Below are positions 8,344 through 16,768 of a DNA stretch of 64,000 nt, piece by piece (positions within the stretch are counted from its first letter, which is position 1; each line of letters starts with the position of its first letter). A program made the position numbers and the translations under genes. The notes under the pieces were generated by a model, which saw nothing but the letters and a program-made list of their open reading frames with translations, was not told where the DNA came from and did not search any database. The DNA comes from Caballeronia novacaledonica (GTDB lineage: Bacteria > Pseudomonadota > Gammaproteobacteria > Burkholderiales > Burkholderiaceae): assembly GCF_900258035.1 (NCBI RefSeq), contig NZ_OGTP01000014.1, positions 1 to 64,000 of the forward strand. Reading direction: 5' to 3'.

Positions 8344-9013
8344 CGCCGGGCACTCCGTAGCTCGGCGCGGCGGTCGGATTCAATGCGCGGGTCACGTAGT
8401 CCTGCATCTGCGGTCTGTACGCGTGCCAGAGCGCATTCAGCTTGCCGATGGGATCATCGTCCGCCCAGTCCACGCGCAGATCGACGAGCGGCCAGCTCTG
8501 TTCGCCCGCTATTTTCAGCGCCGCCGAATGCACCGGGCCCGCTTCGCCGCCCGCAGCGATCGCGGCATGCATCGCCGCGAGGAGCCGGTCCGCAAGGTGG
8601 CCGGAAGCGTTCTCGAACGCGGGAATCATCGCCTCGATCACGTGGATGCCCGCGAGCATGTTGCCCGCCGCCACGCACTGCCTGCCCGAGACCGCGTGAT
8701 ACGTGCCGAGCGCCTGCTTGCCGCTGAAAAACGCGGTGCGGCCTTGCGCATCGACCACCGTCACTTGCCGATACTCGCTCCATTCGTTCGCGGCCAGCGC
8801 ACGCTCGAGCGCTGCGGCGGGATCGAGATGCGCGCCTTCCATGTGATCGAGAATCTGCGAGCCGAGCGCGGGCAGCGTCACGTTCTGCGTCGCGACGGCG
8901 CCGACGCCCGCGCGCACCCACGGACAACGCGCGCCCACCGCGATGCTCGATGAACTGATCGCGATGCCAAGCTGCCCGGTCTCTTGACATCGTCCGACGA
9001 TTGAGAATGTCAT
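8336..9013 (-). CDS. DUF1028 Ntn-hydrolase-like protein
   Basis: A 225-residue protein matching the DUF1028 family from its N-terminus (MTFSIVGRCQETGQLGIAIS, then VGARCPWVRAGVGAVATQ). The family has an Ntn-hydrolase (proteasome/heterocycle-amidase) fold and lacks a settled activity; many members sit next to RidA and amidohydrolase genes. It is translationally coupled to the M20 gene (8-bp overlap) and begins 10 bp after RidA. The conserved Thr2 would be the N-terminal nucleophile after removal of Met1. An amide or ring hydrolase role is inference. Confidence 0.85.
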   Translation of the reverse strand: MTFSIVGRCQETGQLGIAISSSSIAVGARCPWVRAGVGAVATQNVTLPALGSQILDHMEGAHLDPAAALERALAANEWSEYRQVTVVDAQGRTAFFSGKQALGTYHAVSGRQCVAAGNMLAGIHVIEAMIPAFENASGHLADRLLAAMHAAIAAGGEAGPVHSAALKIAGEQSWPLVDLRVDWADDDPIGKLNALWHAYRPQMQDYVTRALNPTAAPSYGVPGDE

Positions 9014-9023
9014 GTGCCCTCCG

Positions 9024-9461
9024 TTATGCGTTCGGCGGCGTCCATCCGTCCGGAATGACGGCGATCACGTCGATCTCCATCAGCCATTCGGGCTGACCGA
9101 GCGCGACGACGGTGAGGCCCGTCGAAATCGGAAACACGCCCTTCAGCCATTTGCCGACTTCGCGATACACCGGCTCGCGAAAGCGCACGTCGGTGAGATA
9201 CGTCGTCGTCTTGACGACGTGCGAAAGATCGCTGCCCGCTTCTTCGAGCAATTGCTTCACGTTTTTCATCGCCTGCTCGGCCTGCGCGCGCGGATCGCCG
9301 AGACCGACGAGAGTGCCGTCGAAGTCCGTGCCGATCTGGCCGCGCACATAGACGGTATTGCCCGCGCGCACGGCTTGGCAAAGATCGTTGTCGAGCGACT
9401 GATTCGGATACGTATCCTTCGTGTTGAACATGCGGATACGGGTATGCGTGGGTTGGCTCAT
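9024..9461 (-). CDS. RidA/YjgF/UK114-family enamine-imine hydrolase
   Basis: A 145-residue RidA-family protein. The central block (LCQAVRAGNTVYVRGQIG, then QAEQAMKNVKQLLEEAGS) and the C-terminal VALGQPEWLMEIDVIAV strand are typical. RidA trims reactive enamines and imines; subfamily members in catabolic operons (for example RutC) act on pathway intermediates. The ATG at 9461 is used because the frame upstream runs antisense through the monooxygenase gene. It lies 31 bp after that gene and 10 bp before DUF1028, so it is operonic. The active-site arginine appears conserved in the family pattern. Confidence 0.9.
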   Translation of the reverse strand: MSQPTHTRIRMFNTKDTYPNQSLDNDLCQAVRAGNTVYVRGQIGTDFDGTLVGLGDPRAQAEQAMKNVKQLLEEAGSDLSHVVKTTTYLTDVRFREPVYREVGKWLKGVFPISTGLTVVALGQPEWLMEIDVIAVIPDGWTPPNA

Positions 9462-9492
9462 CGAATGCACCTTGATACGGGAATATTTGAAA

Positions 9493-10842
9493 TCAGTTGA
9501 CGCCCATCTCGCTGACCTTGTGGACGCGCGATTCGTCCGGTGCGGGCTCGACGGTTTCGACGCGCTTCTCTTCTTCGTGATGTTGCGGCGCGTCGTAATA
9601 CGCGAGGTATTTACGCTGCGTGACGATGTGATCGGCGATATGTTTCGCGTCGTGCCACACGCCCCAGATGAACGCAGAGCCGCGGCGCGACAGCCACGGC
9701 AAGCCGACGAAATAGATGCCCGGCTCCTTCGCGACGCCGCGCTGATGTTTCGGCTTGCCTTTGTCGTCGAATGCATCGACTTGCAGCCACGTGAAATCGA
9801 CGGCATAACCTGTCGCCCAGATGATCGACGTCACGCCTTCCTTCGCCAGATCGAGTTCGCATAGCGGATGCGTCATGCAGTCCGGATCGGCGGGAATGAT
9901 GCGGGCTTCGGGCTCTTCCGGAAGATCGAGGCCGTTGCGTTGCGCGTAGGCATCGGCGGCATCGAGCAGCGACAGATAGTTCTCGTCGCCGCGCCGGATG
10001 TTGTCCGCGAGATCGGCTTCGAACGTGACGCGGGTATCGTCGAATGATTTGGTCAGGCCGACGAGCGTGATGCCCTGATGCGCGAGACGCCTGAAGTCCA
10101 CCGTATGACCGCCGCGCGCGCCGCTCACGGCGATCGTCACGTGCTCGCGGCCGGGCTTCATCACTTCGGCGTCCCATTCGCCGAGTACGCCGAGCCACCA
10201 GCAGAAGTCGCGTCCGCGATATCCGCGCGGCGGACGATCATGCGCACCGACCGACAGATATACGCGACGCCCCGCGCGCTGCAATTCATCGGCGATCTGC
10301 ACGCCCGACGATCCCGCGCCCACGACCAGCACGCCGCCTTCGGGCAATTGCTGCGGATTGCGATAGCCGGCGGAATGAATCTGCGTGAGCGCTGCGCTCT
10401 TCGGCGCGATCGGCGGAATCACGGGACGCTGGAACGGGCCCGTCGCAACGACAACGCGATTTGCTTCGATAATTCCTTCAGACGTATCGACGGTAAAGCC
10501 CGGACGTCCCGCATTGCGCACGACCTTCTTCACTTCGACGCCGGTGCGAATGGGCGCATCGAACTTCCTTGCGTATTCGACGAAGTAATCCGCGACCTGC
10601 TCTTTCGATGCGAAAGCGTTCGGATCGAAATTCGCGAACTCCAGATTAGGGAAACGATCGTGCCATGCGGGGCCGTTGGCGACGAGCGAATCCCATCGGC
10701 CCGTGCGCCAGCGCTCGGCGATGCGATCGCGCTCCAGCACGAGATGCGGCACACCGAGCTTGCTCAGATGCTCGCTTATCGCGACGCCGGCCTGGCCCGC
10801 GCCGACCACGAGCGTGTCGATTGATTTCCTTTCCACTGTCAT
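9493..10842 (-). CDS. Flavin-containing monooxygenase
   Basis: A 449-residue FAD/NADPH monooxygenase. There are two Rossmann motifs, VVGAGQAGVAIS near residue 15 and VVGAGSSGVQIA in the middle, and an FMO-like link region (VATGPFQRPVIPP). These enzymes hydroxylate nitrogen or sulfur, or insert oxygen in a Baeyer-Villiger reaction. It is the first gene of a reverse operon continuing with RidA, DUF1028, M20 deacylase and NCS1 permease, so it likely performs the opening oxidation. It diverges from a LysR gene across a 172-bp gap with a perfect inverted repeat. The ATG at 10842 has AGGA upstream on the reverse strand. Confidence 0.87.
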   Translation of the reverse strand: MTVERKSIDTLVVGAGQAGVAISEHLSKLGVPHLVLERDRIAERWRTGRWDSLVANGPAWHDRFPNLEFANFDPNAFASKEQVADYFVEYARKFDAPIRTGVEVKKVVRNAGRPGFTVDTSEGIIEANRVVVATGPFQRPVIPPIAPKSAALTQIHSAGYRNPQQLPEGGVLVVGAGSSGVQIADELQRAGRRVYLSVGAHDRPPRGYRGRDFCWWLGVLGEWDAEVMKPGREHVTIAVSGARGGHTVDFRRLAHQGITLVGLTKSFDDTRVTFEADLADNIRRGDENYLSLLDAADAYAQRNGLDLPEEPEARIIPADPDCMTHPLCELDLAKEGVTSIIWATGYAVDFTWLQVDAFDDKGKPKHQRGVAKEPGIYFVGLPWLSRRGSAFIWGVWHDAKHIADHIVTQRKYLAYYDAPQHHEEEKRVETVEPAPDESRVHKVSEMGVN

Positions 10843-10932
10843 GGCTATGTCCTTCCGAAAGGCCGTTGTATTCGTGATGTCTTCGTGAAAATCTACGCGC
10901 GCTATCGAAATCTGAAAAATATATTTAAAAAA

Positions 10933-10958
10933 TGCATAGCATCGGAATAAGCTATGCA
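10933..10958. promoter_or_regulatory. Inverted repeat, candidate LysR operator
   Basis: TGCATAGC (10933-10940) and GCTATGCA (10951-10958) are perfect complements separated by 10 bp, with AT-rich flanks on the left. It lies in the gap between the divergent FMO and LysR genes, the standard place for an autoregulated LysR operator controlling both directions. Confidence 0.6.
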
Positions 10959-11014
10959 ATGAATTTTGAGCGCTTCACAATGCGGCCTTTCGAGTGAGCT
11001 CTGGAGCATCGTCG

Positions 11015-11941
11015 ATGGAAGTTCATCCACTGCGCTATTCGCTGCGGCAGTTGCGCTACTTCGTCGTCACGGCCGAAGCGTTGTCGTTCACCGCAGCGGC
11101 GAAAAAACTGCATATTTCGCAGCCGTCGATATCGACTGCGCTCGCGGATCTCGAAGAATCGTTCGGCGTGCAACTATTCATACGCCGTCACGCGAGCGGT
11201 CTGTCGCTCACGCAGGCGGGGCGCGATTTGCTCGGGCAAGCGCGCAATCTGCTGAAGATCGCGGAAGAGCTGCAAATGGCCGCGAAGGAAATGGATGGCG
11301 GCATGACGGGCTCCATCGCACTCGGTTGCCTCGTTTCGCTCGCGCCGCCGTTGATGCCGGGGCTCATCAGCCACTTCACGGCCGGGCACGCGGGCATTTC
11401 GTTCCGCACGGTCGAAGCGCATCAGGACGGCTTGCTGCGCGGACTGCATGACGGCTCGCTCGATATCGCGCTCACCTATAGCCTGGACCTGACCGAAGAT
11501 ATCGCATTCACGCCGCTGATTTCCTTGCCGCCTTACGTGATCCTGCCGAAGACGCATCGGCTTGCCCGCGCGCGCAAGGTATCGCTCGCCGATCTGCTGC
11601 CGGAGCCTTACGTGATGCTGGATTTGCCGCATAGCCGCGAGTATTTCGCCGCGCTCTTCGATGCGGTCGGCAGCCGTCCCGTGCCCGCGTTTCGTTCATC
11701 GCAGCCGGAAGTCGTGCGCGGCATGGTGGCGAACGGTCTCGGCTATAGCATCCTCAATTTTCCGCTTAAATCGAATCGCACGGTGGACGGCGAAGACTTC
11801 GTGATTAAGCGCTTCAAGGACAACGTCAACGCGACAACGCTCGGCATCGCGCAATCGCGCACGATGCGCCCGAGGCAGGTCGTGCATCGCTTCTCGTCCT
11901 TTTGCGAAACCTATATCCGCCGCTTGCATATCGATATCTGA
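11015..11941 (+). CDS. LysR-family transcriptional regulator
   Basis: A 308-residue LysR protein. The winged HTH occupies about residues 8-65 (LSFTAAAKKLHISQPSISTA), and the rest is a periplasmic-binding-like effector domain. The ATG at 11015 is preferred over the GTG at 10994 because GGAG stands about eight bases before it. It is divergent from the flavin-monooxygenase operon and followed, 140 bp later on the same strand, by a Rieske oxygenase. It could control either or both. The effector is unknown. Confidence 0.92.
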   Translation: MEVHPLRYSLRQLRYFVVTAEALSFTAAAKKLHISQPSISTALADLEESFGVQLFIRRHASGLSLTQAGRDLLGQARNLLKIAEELQMAAKEMDGGMTGSIALGCLVSLAPPLMPGLISHFTAGHAGISFRTVEAHQDGLLRGLHDGSLDIALTYSLDLTEDIAFTPLISLPPYVILPKTHRLARARKVSLADLLPEPYVMLDLPHSREYFAALFDAVGSRPVPAFRSSQPEVVRGMVANGLGYSILNFPLKSNRTVDGEDFVIKRFKDNVNATTLGIAQSRTMRPRQVVHRFSSFCETYIRRLHIDI

Positions 11942-12081
11942 CACACGCGCTGCATAGGTAAAAGCTTTGCTTTGTATCCGAAAACAATATTTTGGCTGGC
12001 AATTTGGCTTGATAGATTGATGTCCATGTCGTGCGCAACGCCTCGAAACCTCGCGTTGACGCGCTTCCACGGGGGAGGAAC

Positions 12082-13233
12082 ATGGAGAGCCTCATGACAA
12101 GGACGATCGCGGTGCAAACGCTCATCGACCAGTTGCGGTCGAATTGCGAACGACCATTCAGCGATGCGCGCGCCATGCCGCCCGGTGTCTATACATCGCC
12201 CGAATTTCTGGCTCTGGAAGAGCGTGAAATCTTCGCGCGCGAATGGCAATGTGTCGGCCGCGCGAGCGCGCTGAAAGAGCCCGGCGACTATCTGACGGCG
12301 CAGATCGGCGCGCAGCCGATCGTGGTGTTGCGCGACGAACAGATGCAGCTCAAGGCGATGTCGAACGTGTGCCTGCATCGCATGTCGGTGCTGCTCGAAG
12401 GGCGCGGCAACAAGCGCCGTATCGTGTGTCCGTATCACGCGTGGAGTTATGGGCTCGACGGCGAATTGAAGGGCGCGCCGCTGATGGACCGGCAAGAAGG
12501 CTTCTGCAAGGAAAGCTATAAGTTGCCCGCCGTGCGCTGTGAAGAATGGCAAGGCTGGATCTACGTGACGCTCGATGAAAGCGCGCCGCCCGTTCAAAAG
12601 CAACTGGCCGAATTGAGCGAATTGATCGGCGCGTACGGCATGACGGACTACATCGAAACTTTCTATGAAGAGCACGTGTGGGATACGAACTGGAAGATCC
12701 TCGCCGAGAACTTCATGGAAAGCTATCACTTGCCGATGCTGCATCGCGCAACCGTAGGGCCGCATTCCCGGCTCGAAGAAATGGAATGTCCGCCAGGTTA
12801 TCCCGCCTTCAATTATCACTGGATCACGAAGGAAGCGAGTTTGCCGATCGGCAATGCGCATCCGGACAACACGCGCTTATCGGGTCACTGGCGCAAGACG
12901 ACCGCGCTGCTCGCGATTTATCCGACGCATCTCGTCACGCTCACGCCCGGCTATTTCTGGTATCTCGTGTTGCAACCGCGCGGCGTCGGGCGAGTGCATA
13001 TCCGCTTCGGCGGTGGGCTCGCGCCTGAATTCATCGCCGATCCGGAAGCGAACGCGCACATGACGACGTTGAAGAAGCTGCTCGACGAAGTGAACGCCGA
13101 AGACAGGCGCGGCGTGGAAGCCGTATTTCGCGGCGTGCATGCGCCGCTCGCGAAGCCCGGCAATCTGAGTCATCTCGAACGGCCCAATTACGACTTCGCG
13201 CGCTACATCGCGGCGAAGCTCGCACAGCACTGA
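12082..13233 (+). CDS. Rieske oxygenase alpha subunit, GbcA/CntA-type
   Basis: A 383-residue Rieske non-haem iron oxygenase. The 2Fe-2S ligands are C97, H99, C116 and H119 (CLHR and CPYHAW). The mononuclear iron site is ENFMESYHLPMLH with H216 and H221. The bridging acid between the centres is Glu213, not the Asp of aromatic-ring dioxygenases; Glu at this place is a feature of CntA/GbcA enzymes acting on carnitine, betaine and related quaternary amines. The ATG at 12082 follows a strong GGGGGAGG site. It is followed 19 bp later by an ABC transporter operon. The electron donor is likely the reductase at 1553. Exact substrate not determinable. Confidence 0.88.
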   Translation: MESLMTRTIAVQTLIDQLRSNCERPFSDARAMPPGVYTSPEFLALEEREIFAREWQCVGRASALKEPGDYLTAQIGAQPIVVLRDEQMQLKAMSNVCLHRMSVLLEGRGNKRRIVCPYHAWSYGLDGELKGAPLMDRQEGFCKESYKLPAVRCEEWQGWIYVTLDESAPPVQKQLAELSELIGAYGMTDYIETFYEEHVWDTNWKILAENFMESYHLPMLHRATVGPHSRLEEMECPPGYPAFNYHWITKEASLPIGNAHPDNTRLSGHWRKTTALLAIYPTHLVTLTPGYFWYLVLQPRGVGRVHIRFGGGLAPEFIADPEANAHMTTLKKLLDEVNAEDRRGVEAVFRGVHAPLAKPGNLSHLERPNYDFARYIAAKLAQH

Positions 13234-13252
13234 AAGACAGGACGCGATCACG

Positions 13253-14434
13253 ATGTCAGACCCTTCCTTCATCTCCTTCTCGGGCGTGAGCAAATCGTAC
13301 GACGGCGCGCACTATGTCGTGGAAGACCTGAACCTCGACGTGCGCAAGGGAGAGTTTCTTTCGCTGCTCGGACCGTCTGGCTCGGGCAAGACGACCACGT
13401 TGATGATGCTTGCAGGCTTCGAATCGCCGACGCAAGGCGAGATCAGACTCGATGGCCGGCGTCTCGACGACAAGCCGCCGCATCAGCGCGATATCGGCAT
13501 GGTGTTTCAGAACTACGCGCTCTTTCCGCATCTCACGATTGCGGAGAATGTCGCGTTTCCGCTTTCCGTGCGGCGCGTGAGCCGCGCCGAGCAGAAGGCG
13601 CGCGTCAAACGCGCGCTGGAGATGATCGAGTTGCCGCATCTCGCGAACCGTCGTCCCTCGCAGCTTTCCGGCGGCCAGCAGCAGCGCGTCGCGCTCGCAC
13701 GCGCACTCGTGTTCGAACCGAGCGTCGTGCTGATGGACGAACCGCTCGGCGCACTCGACAAACGCCTGCGCGAAACGATGCAATATGAAATCATGCGCCT
13801 GCATCGCGAGCTCTCGCTGACGATCGTCTACGTGACGCACGATCAGGCCGAAGCGCTGACGATGTCCGACCGCGTCGCCGTGTTCTCCGATGGCCGCATC
13901 CAGCAAGCCGCCACGCCAAGCGAACTCTACGAGAACGCGCAGAACGCGTTCGTCGCGAACTTCGTCGGCGAGAACAACGGACTCACGGGACGCGTCGTCA
14001 GTGCGAACGACGAATGGGCGACGCTCGCGCTGTCGGACGGCAGCGTGATTCGCGGGCGCTGCGAACACGGCCTGCGCGCCGGCGACGAAGCGATGCTCGC
14101 GCTGCGTCCCGAACGCGCGCATATTCCGGGCGCCGAAGGCGTGCAGCCCGACGAGCACAGCAATGTCGTGCGCGCCTGCGTCGAAGAACTCGTGTATTGC
14201 GGCGATCATCATCGCGTGCATCTTAAGCTCGGCTCGCGCGATTCCATCGTCGTGAAAGTGCCCAACACGCAGCGTCATGCGTTGCCTTGCGCGGGCAGCA
14301 CGATTGATATTGCATGGCGTCACGACGACTGCAAGATTCTCGCGATGATGGCGCCGAAGAGCGCACCCGCGATTGCCCCGGCCACACCGCCCTCACCTTC
14401 CCTCATCACGACCGCACCCGCAGGAGCCAACTGA
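13253..14434 (+). CDS. ABC transporter ATP-binding protein, PotA-type
   Basis: A 393-residue ATPase with Walker A GPSGSGKTT (40-48), signature LSGGQQQRVALARAL (138-152), Walker B VVLMDEP (158-164) and a C-terminal TOBE domain. This is the PotA/FbpC arrangement of importers for polyamines, quaternary amines and iron. The gene begins 19 bp after the Rieske oxygenase and is followed 1 bp later by the binding-protein gene. The operon order is oxygenase, ATPase, binding protein, permease, permease. Confidence 0.93.
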   Translation: MSDPSFISFSGVSKSYDGAHYVVEDLNLDVRKGEFLSLLGPSGSGKTTTLMMLAGFESPTQGEIRLDGRRLDDKPPHQRDIGMVFQNYALFPHLTIAENVAFPLSVRRVSRAEQKARVKRALEMIELPHLANRRPSQLSGGQQQRVALARALVFEPSVVLMDEPLGALDKRLRETMQYEIMRLHRELSLTIVYVTHDQAEALTMSDRVAVFSDGRIQQAATPSELYENAQNAFVANFVGENNGLTGRVVSANDEWATLALSDGSVIRGRCEHGLRAGDEAMLALRPERAHIPGAEGVQPDEHSNVVRACVEELVYCGDHHRVHLKLGSRDSIVVKVPNTQRHALPCAGSTIDIAWRHDDCKILAMMAPKSAPAIAPATPPSPSLITTAPAGAN

Positions 14435-14435
14435 C

Positions 14436-15482
14436 ATGCGCACTCATATCAAAGCACAATGCGCCGCACTCGCAGTAGTTGCGTTTGCAACTATCCCGAC
14501 ACACGCGGCGGAAACGCTGTCCGTCGTGACCTTCGGCGGCGCATACGAAGCCGCTGCGAAGAAAGCCTGGTTCGATCCGTTCACGCAGGCGACGGGCGTG
14601 AACTTCTCGACCGAATCGTACGACGGCGGCCTCGCCAAGCTCTCCGCGATGGAGCAGGCGAAGAACACGACGTGGGATCTGATCGACCTCGAAACCAACG
14701 ACGCGATCACCGCATGCGATGAAGGCCTGCTGCAGAAGTTCGACAAGAAGTCGCTCGGCAAGACAAGCGATTTCATCCCCGGCTCGATCAGCGATTGCGC
14801 GGTCGCGAGCATGGTCTGGTCCACCGTCTATGCCTACGACGCGAGCAAGCTGAAGACCGCGCCGAGCACCGTCAACGATTTCTTCGACTTGCAGAAATTC
14901 CCCGGCAAACGCGGCCTGCGCAAGTCGCCGAAGGTGTCGATGGAATGGGCGCTGATCGCCGACGGCGTCGCACCGAAGGACGTGTACAAGGTGCTCGGCA
15001 CGCCGGCGGGCGTCGATCGCGCTTTCAAGAAGCTCGACACGATCAAGAAGAACATCGTGTGGTGGGAATCGGGCGCGCAGGCGCCGCAACTGCTTGCGGA
15101 TGGCGCGGTCGTGATGGTGCAGGCCTATAACGGCCGTATCGACGATGCCGCGAAGAAGGACAACAAGCCGTTCAAGGCGGTCTGGGATGCGCAGGTCTAC
15201 GACTTCGAATGGTGGGCCATCCCGACGGGCGCGAAGCATGCCGACACGGCCGCGAAGTTCATCGTGTCGCAGGCGCAGCCGAAGGCATCGGCGGATCTGT
15301 CGAAGTACATCGCGTATGCGCCGCCGCGGAAGGACGCCGTTGCGCTCGTCGACAAGCAGCGTCTTGCCGACATGCCGACCGCGCCGGACAACTTCAAGCG
15401 CGCGGTGCAGATCAATGCGAACTTCTGGGCCGATAACGCCGATCAGATCAACAAGCGCTTTCAGGTTTGGCTGACGCAGTAA
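14436..15482 (+). CDS. ABC transporter substrate-binding protein, PotD/PotF-type
   Basis: A 348-residue periplasmic protein with an N-terminal signal peptide (positively charged start, hydrophobic core, cleavage near THAAET at about residue 23). The mature N-terminus, LSVVTFGGAYEAAAKKAWF, is typical of the spermidine/putrescine-binding PotD/PotF group (SBP_bac_8 type). The ATG at 14436 has CAGGAG before it, and the frame upstream overlaps the ATPase gene. It gives the importer its specificity; in this setting a betaine- or carnitine-like compound is a reasonable guess. Confidence 0.92.
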   Translation: MRTHIKAQCAALAVVAFATIPTHAAETLSVVTFGGAYEAAAKKAWFDPFTQATGVNFSTESYDGGLAKLSAMEQAKNTTWDLIDLETNDAITACDEGLLQKFDKKSLGKTSDFIPGSISDCAVASMVWSTVYAYDASKLKTAPSTVNDFFDLQKFPGKRGLRKSPKVSMEWALIADGVAPKDVYKVLGTPAGVDRAFKKLDTIKKNIVWWESGAQAPQLLADGAVVMVQAYNGRIDDAAKKDNKPFKAVWDAQVYDFEWWAIPTGAKHADTAAKFIVSQAQPKASADLSKYIAYAPPRKDAVALVDKQRLADMPTAPDNFKRAVQINANFWADNADQINKRFQVWLTQ

Positions 15483-15500
15483 GCGCATTCGAGGACAAAC

Positions 15501-16754
15501 ATGCCTGCATCGATTCACGCGGCCGCCACCGGTTCTCCGACGAGAGCCGATGGCCGCGCCTCGTTTCAAAGAACGCAGCGCCGCGCATCGGTGCAGGCTT
15601 TGTTGCTTGCATTGCCGCTGATCGTGTTTCTGCTGTCGACGTTCATCGCACCGATCGCGCTGCTGCTTGCGCGCAGTGTCGAGAACAAGGAAGTGCCGGG
15701 CAGCATGCCCGCGCTGACTCGCGCGCTCGAAGCATGGGACGGGCGCGGCGTGCCCGATGAACATACGTTCGCGCTGCTCGCCGCCGGCCTCAAAGACGCG
15801 CAGCAGAGCGGACAACTCGGCACTGTCGCGCGCAGGCTCAACTTCGCGCAGCCCGAGTTTCGCAGCTTGCTGATGCGCACCGCACGCAGCGTCCGCGACG
15901 AGACGCCGCCCGCATGGAAGCCCGTGTTGATCGAGATGGACGAGCGCTGGAATGCCCCTGAAACATGGCGTCTTTTGAAACGCGCCGCCACATCGCCGAC
16001 GCCCGACTACCTGCTCGCCGCCGTCGATGCGCAAGTGACGCCGCAAGGCAACGTCGCATTCGTGGCGGATAACGCGTCGGTGTATCGGCAGGCGTTTCTT
16101 CGCACGATATCGATCAGCGCGTCGGTCACGCTGCTGTGCCTCGTGCTCGGCTATCCGGTCGCGTGGCTGCTCGCCAATCTGCCGGCGCAAAGCAGCAACC
16201 GCCTGATGCTCTTCGTGATCGTGCCGTTCTGGACGTCGCTGCTCGTGCGCACGACGGCGTGGTACGTGCTGCTGCAACCGGGCGGCGTCATCAACGGTCT
16301 CTTGATGGGCCTCGGCCTCGCGACGCATCCGGTGCCGCTCATCTTCAATCGCACGGGCGTGTTGATCGGCATGACGCACGTTCTTTTGCCGTACATGATT
16401 CTCGCGATCTATTCGGTGATGAAAGGTGTATCGCCTGTCTACGTGCGCGCGGCGCAATCGCTCGGCGCGCATCCGTTCACCGCGTTCGTGCGCGTCTATA
16501 TTCCGCAGACGCTGCCGGGCGTGGGCGCGGGTTGCTTCCTCGTCTTCGTGCTCGCGCTCGGTTACTACATCACGCCTGCGCTGCTCGGTGGCGCGGGCGA
16601 TGAGATGATCAGTCAACTCATCGCGCTGCAAACGAATACGCAACTCAATTGGGGACTCGCGGGTGCGCTGTCGGCGTATCTCGTGATCTTCACGGCGATC
16701 TTCTATTTCCTGTTCAACCGCATCGTCGGCATCGACCGGTTGCGCTTCGGTTGA
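15501..16754 (+). CDS. ABC transporter permease, PotB-type with long periplasmic insertion
   Basis: A 417-residue inner-membrane permease. The first membrane segment (about 32-58) is separated from the remaining ones by an unusually long soluble stretch of about 130 residues, mostly helical, before the BPD-type permease core with its EAA loop (RAAQSLGAHPFTAF). Ordinary PotB is near 280 residues, so the extra length is entirely this insertion; similar long forms exist among related bacteria. It starts 18 bp after the binding-protein gene. Confidence 0.9.
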   Translation: MPASIHAAATGSPTRADGRASFQRTQRRASVQALLLALPLIVFLLSTFIAPIALLLARSVENKEVPGSMPALTRALEAWDGRGVPDEHTFALLAAGLKDAQQSGQLGTVARRLNFAQPEFRSLLMRTARSVRDETPPAWKPVLIEMDERWNAPETWRLLKRAATSPTPDYLLAAVDAQVTPQGNVAFVADNASVYRQAFLRTISISASVTLLCLVLGYPVAWLLANLPAQSSNRLMLFVIVPFWTSLLVRTTAWYVLLQPGGVINGLLMGLGLATHPVPLIFNRTGVLIGMTHVLLPYMILAIYSVMKGVSPVYVRAAQSLGAHPFTAFVRVYIPQTLPGVGAGCFLVFVLALGYYITPALLGGAGDEMISQLIALQTNTQLNWGLAGALSAYLVIFTAIFYFLFNRIVGIDRLRFG

Positions 16755-16768
16755 GGAGTCTTGTTTCC

